33,500 nucleotides of DNA, taken from NCBI RefSeq assembly GCF_964340395.1, contig NC_135569.1, positions 2,880,400 through 2,913,899 on the forward strand, written 5' to 3'. A model generated the notes under the pieces. It did not search any database. It had not been told where the DNA came from and worked only from the letters and a program-made list of their open reading frames with translations. The position numbers and the translations under genes were made by a program. Shown in pieces: positions 33,003-33,500 of the stretch. Numbering within the stretch: the stretch's first letter is position 1; each line of letters starts with the position of its first letter. The stretch comes from Glandiceps talaboti. Its lineage: Eukaryota; Hemichordata; Enteropneusta; Spengelidae.

Positions 33003-33500
33003 CTGGAATGAATCACAGACACATGTAGGTTTAGTTTTAACACGTAAATACACAGAAAACATTATCTGTCCCTGGAATGAATCACAGACACATGTAGGTT
33101 TAGTTTTAACACGTAAATACACAGAAAACATTATCTGTCCCTGGAATGAATCACAGACACATGTAGGTTTAGTTTTAACACGTAAATACACAGAAAACAT
33201 TATCTGTCCCTGGAATGAATCACAGACACAAGTAGGTTTTGTTTTAACACGTAAATACACAGAAAACATTATCTGTCCCTGGAATGAATCACAGACACAA
33301 GTAGGTTTTGTTTTAACACGTAAATACACAGAAAACATTATCTGTCCCTGGAATGAATCACACACAGATGTAGGTTTAGTTTTAACACGTAAATACACAG
33401 AAAACATTATCTGTCCCTGGAATGAATCACACCCATGTAGATTTTGTTTTAACACGTAAATACACAGAAAACATTATCTGTCCCTGTAATGAATCACAGA
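33001..33500. repeat. Minisatellite, 69-bp unit, at least 7 copies, overlapping an exon acceptor
   Basis: CCCTGGAATGAATCACAGAC, ACATGTAGGTTTAGTTTTAA, CACGTAAATACACAGAAAAC and ATTATCTGT repeat with periods of 69 bp (the last complete one 67). The array continues past the window end. Its first unit contains the acceptor of the RERE exon 33002-32895. Read on the minus strand, every complete unit has TGATTCATTCCAGGG-like sequence. The 187-codon plus frame and 152-codon minus frame come from the unit length being divisible by three. Confidence 0.95.

Noticed and set aside
32896-33459. 187-residue plus-strand and 152-residue minus-strand frames
   Set aside because: The plus frame is antisense to the RERE exon plus the 69-bp minisatellite. 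The minus frame is in a different phase from the exon and ends at the exon boundary.

Overview
This is eukaryotic DNA from an animal nuclear genome: AT-rich, intron-dominated and crowded with mini- and microsatellites and short inverted-repeat elements. No prokaryotic gene layout, rRNA gene or CRISPR array is visible. The style (a simple-repeat element repeated twice, tRNA-derived repeats, AGGTCA-type motifs, many minisatellites) suggests a marine invertebrate, but the species cannot be fixed from sequence alone.

The one gene that can be firmly recognised is on the minus strand and runs through almost the whole window: an atrophin-family corepressor, orthologue of vertebrate RERE / Drosophila Grunge (Atrophin). 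Five short coding exons were assembled by hand from homology and splice sites. In transcript order they are 33002-32895 (end of the BAH domain), 24373-24197 (start of ELM2), 21228-21129 (middle of ELM2), 20440-20342 (end of ELM2 plus the first SANT residues) and 9044-8964 (most of the SANT domain). Intron phases are consistent (2, 2, 0, 0), every junction is GT-AG, and the joined exons read through without a stop. Together they give 565 coding bases in about 24 kb. Both ends of the gene lie outside the window.

The rest is intron filled with repeats. Region by region: 121-3038 is a 51-bp minisatellite of about 57 copies. 3826-8440 holds several degenerate tandem repeats, a tRNA-like 69-bp tandem array and trinucleotide tracts. 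8515-8873 is an element with inverted ends. 9858-10500 is an 11-unit array, followed by a long TG tract. 12.8-20 kb holds dispersed repeats, a 329-bp palindrome, a TA-flanked MITE, a fold-back element and a possible small secreted-protein exon. 20.6-21.0 kb has a SINE-like element and a hammerhead-like motif. 23187-23818 is an 81-bp array. 24.9-27.0 kb has the second copy of the simple-repeat element and a degenerate array. 28.9-29.5 kb is a CpG-rich island with a strong splice donor, a candidate internal promoter, next to a nearly perfect 159-bp palindrome. 32387-32753 is a GGAT tract. 33001-33500 is a 69-bp minisatellite that overlaps the splice acceptor of the first RERE exon in the window.

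Long open frames inside the tandem arrays (units of 51 and 69 bp, both divisible by three) are repeat artefacts, not genes. Nothing here supports a new multi-gene system. The most notable observations are the minisatellite carrying serial copies of a 3' splice site, the CpG island inside the large RERE intron, and the set of hairpin-forming elements.
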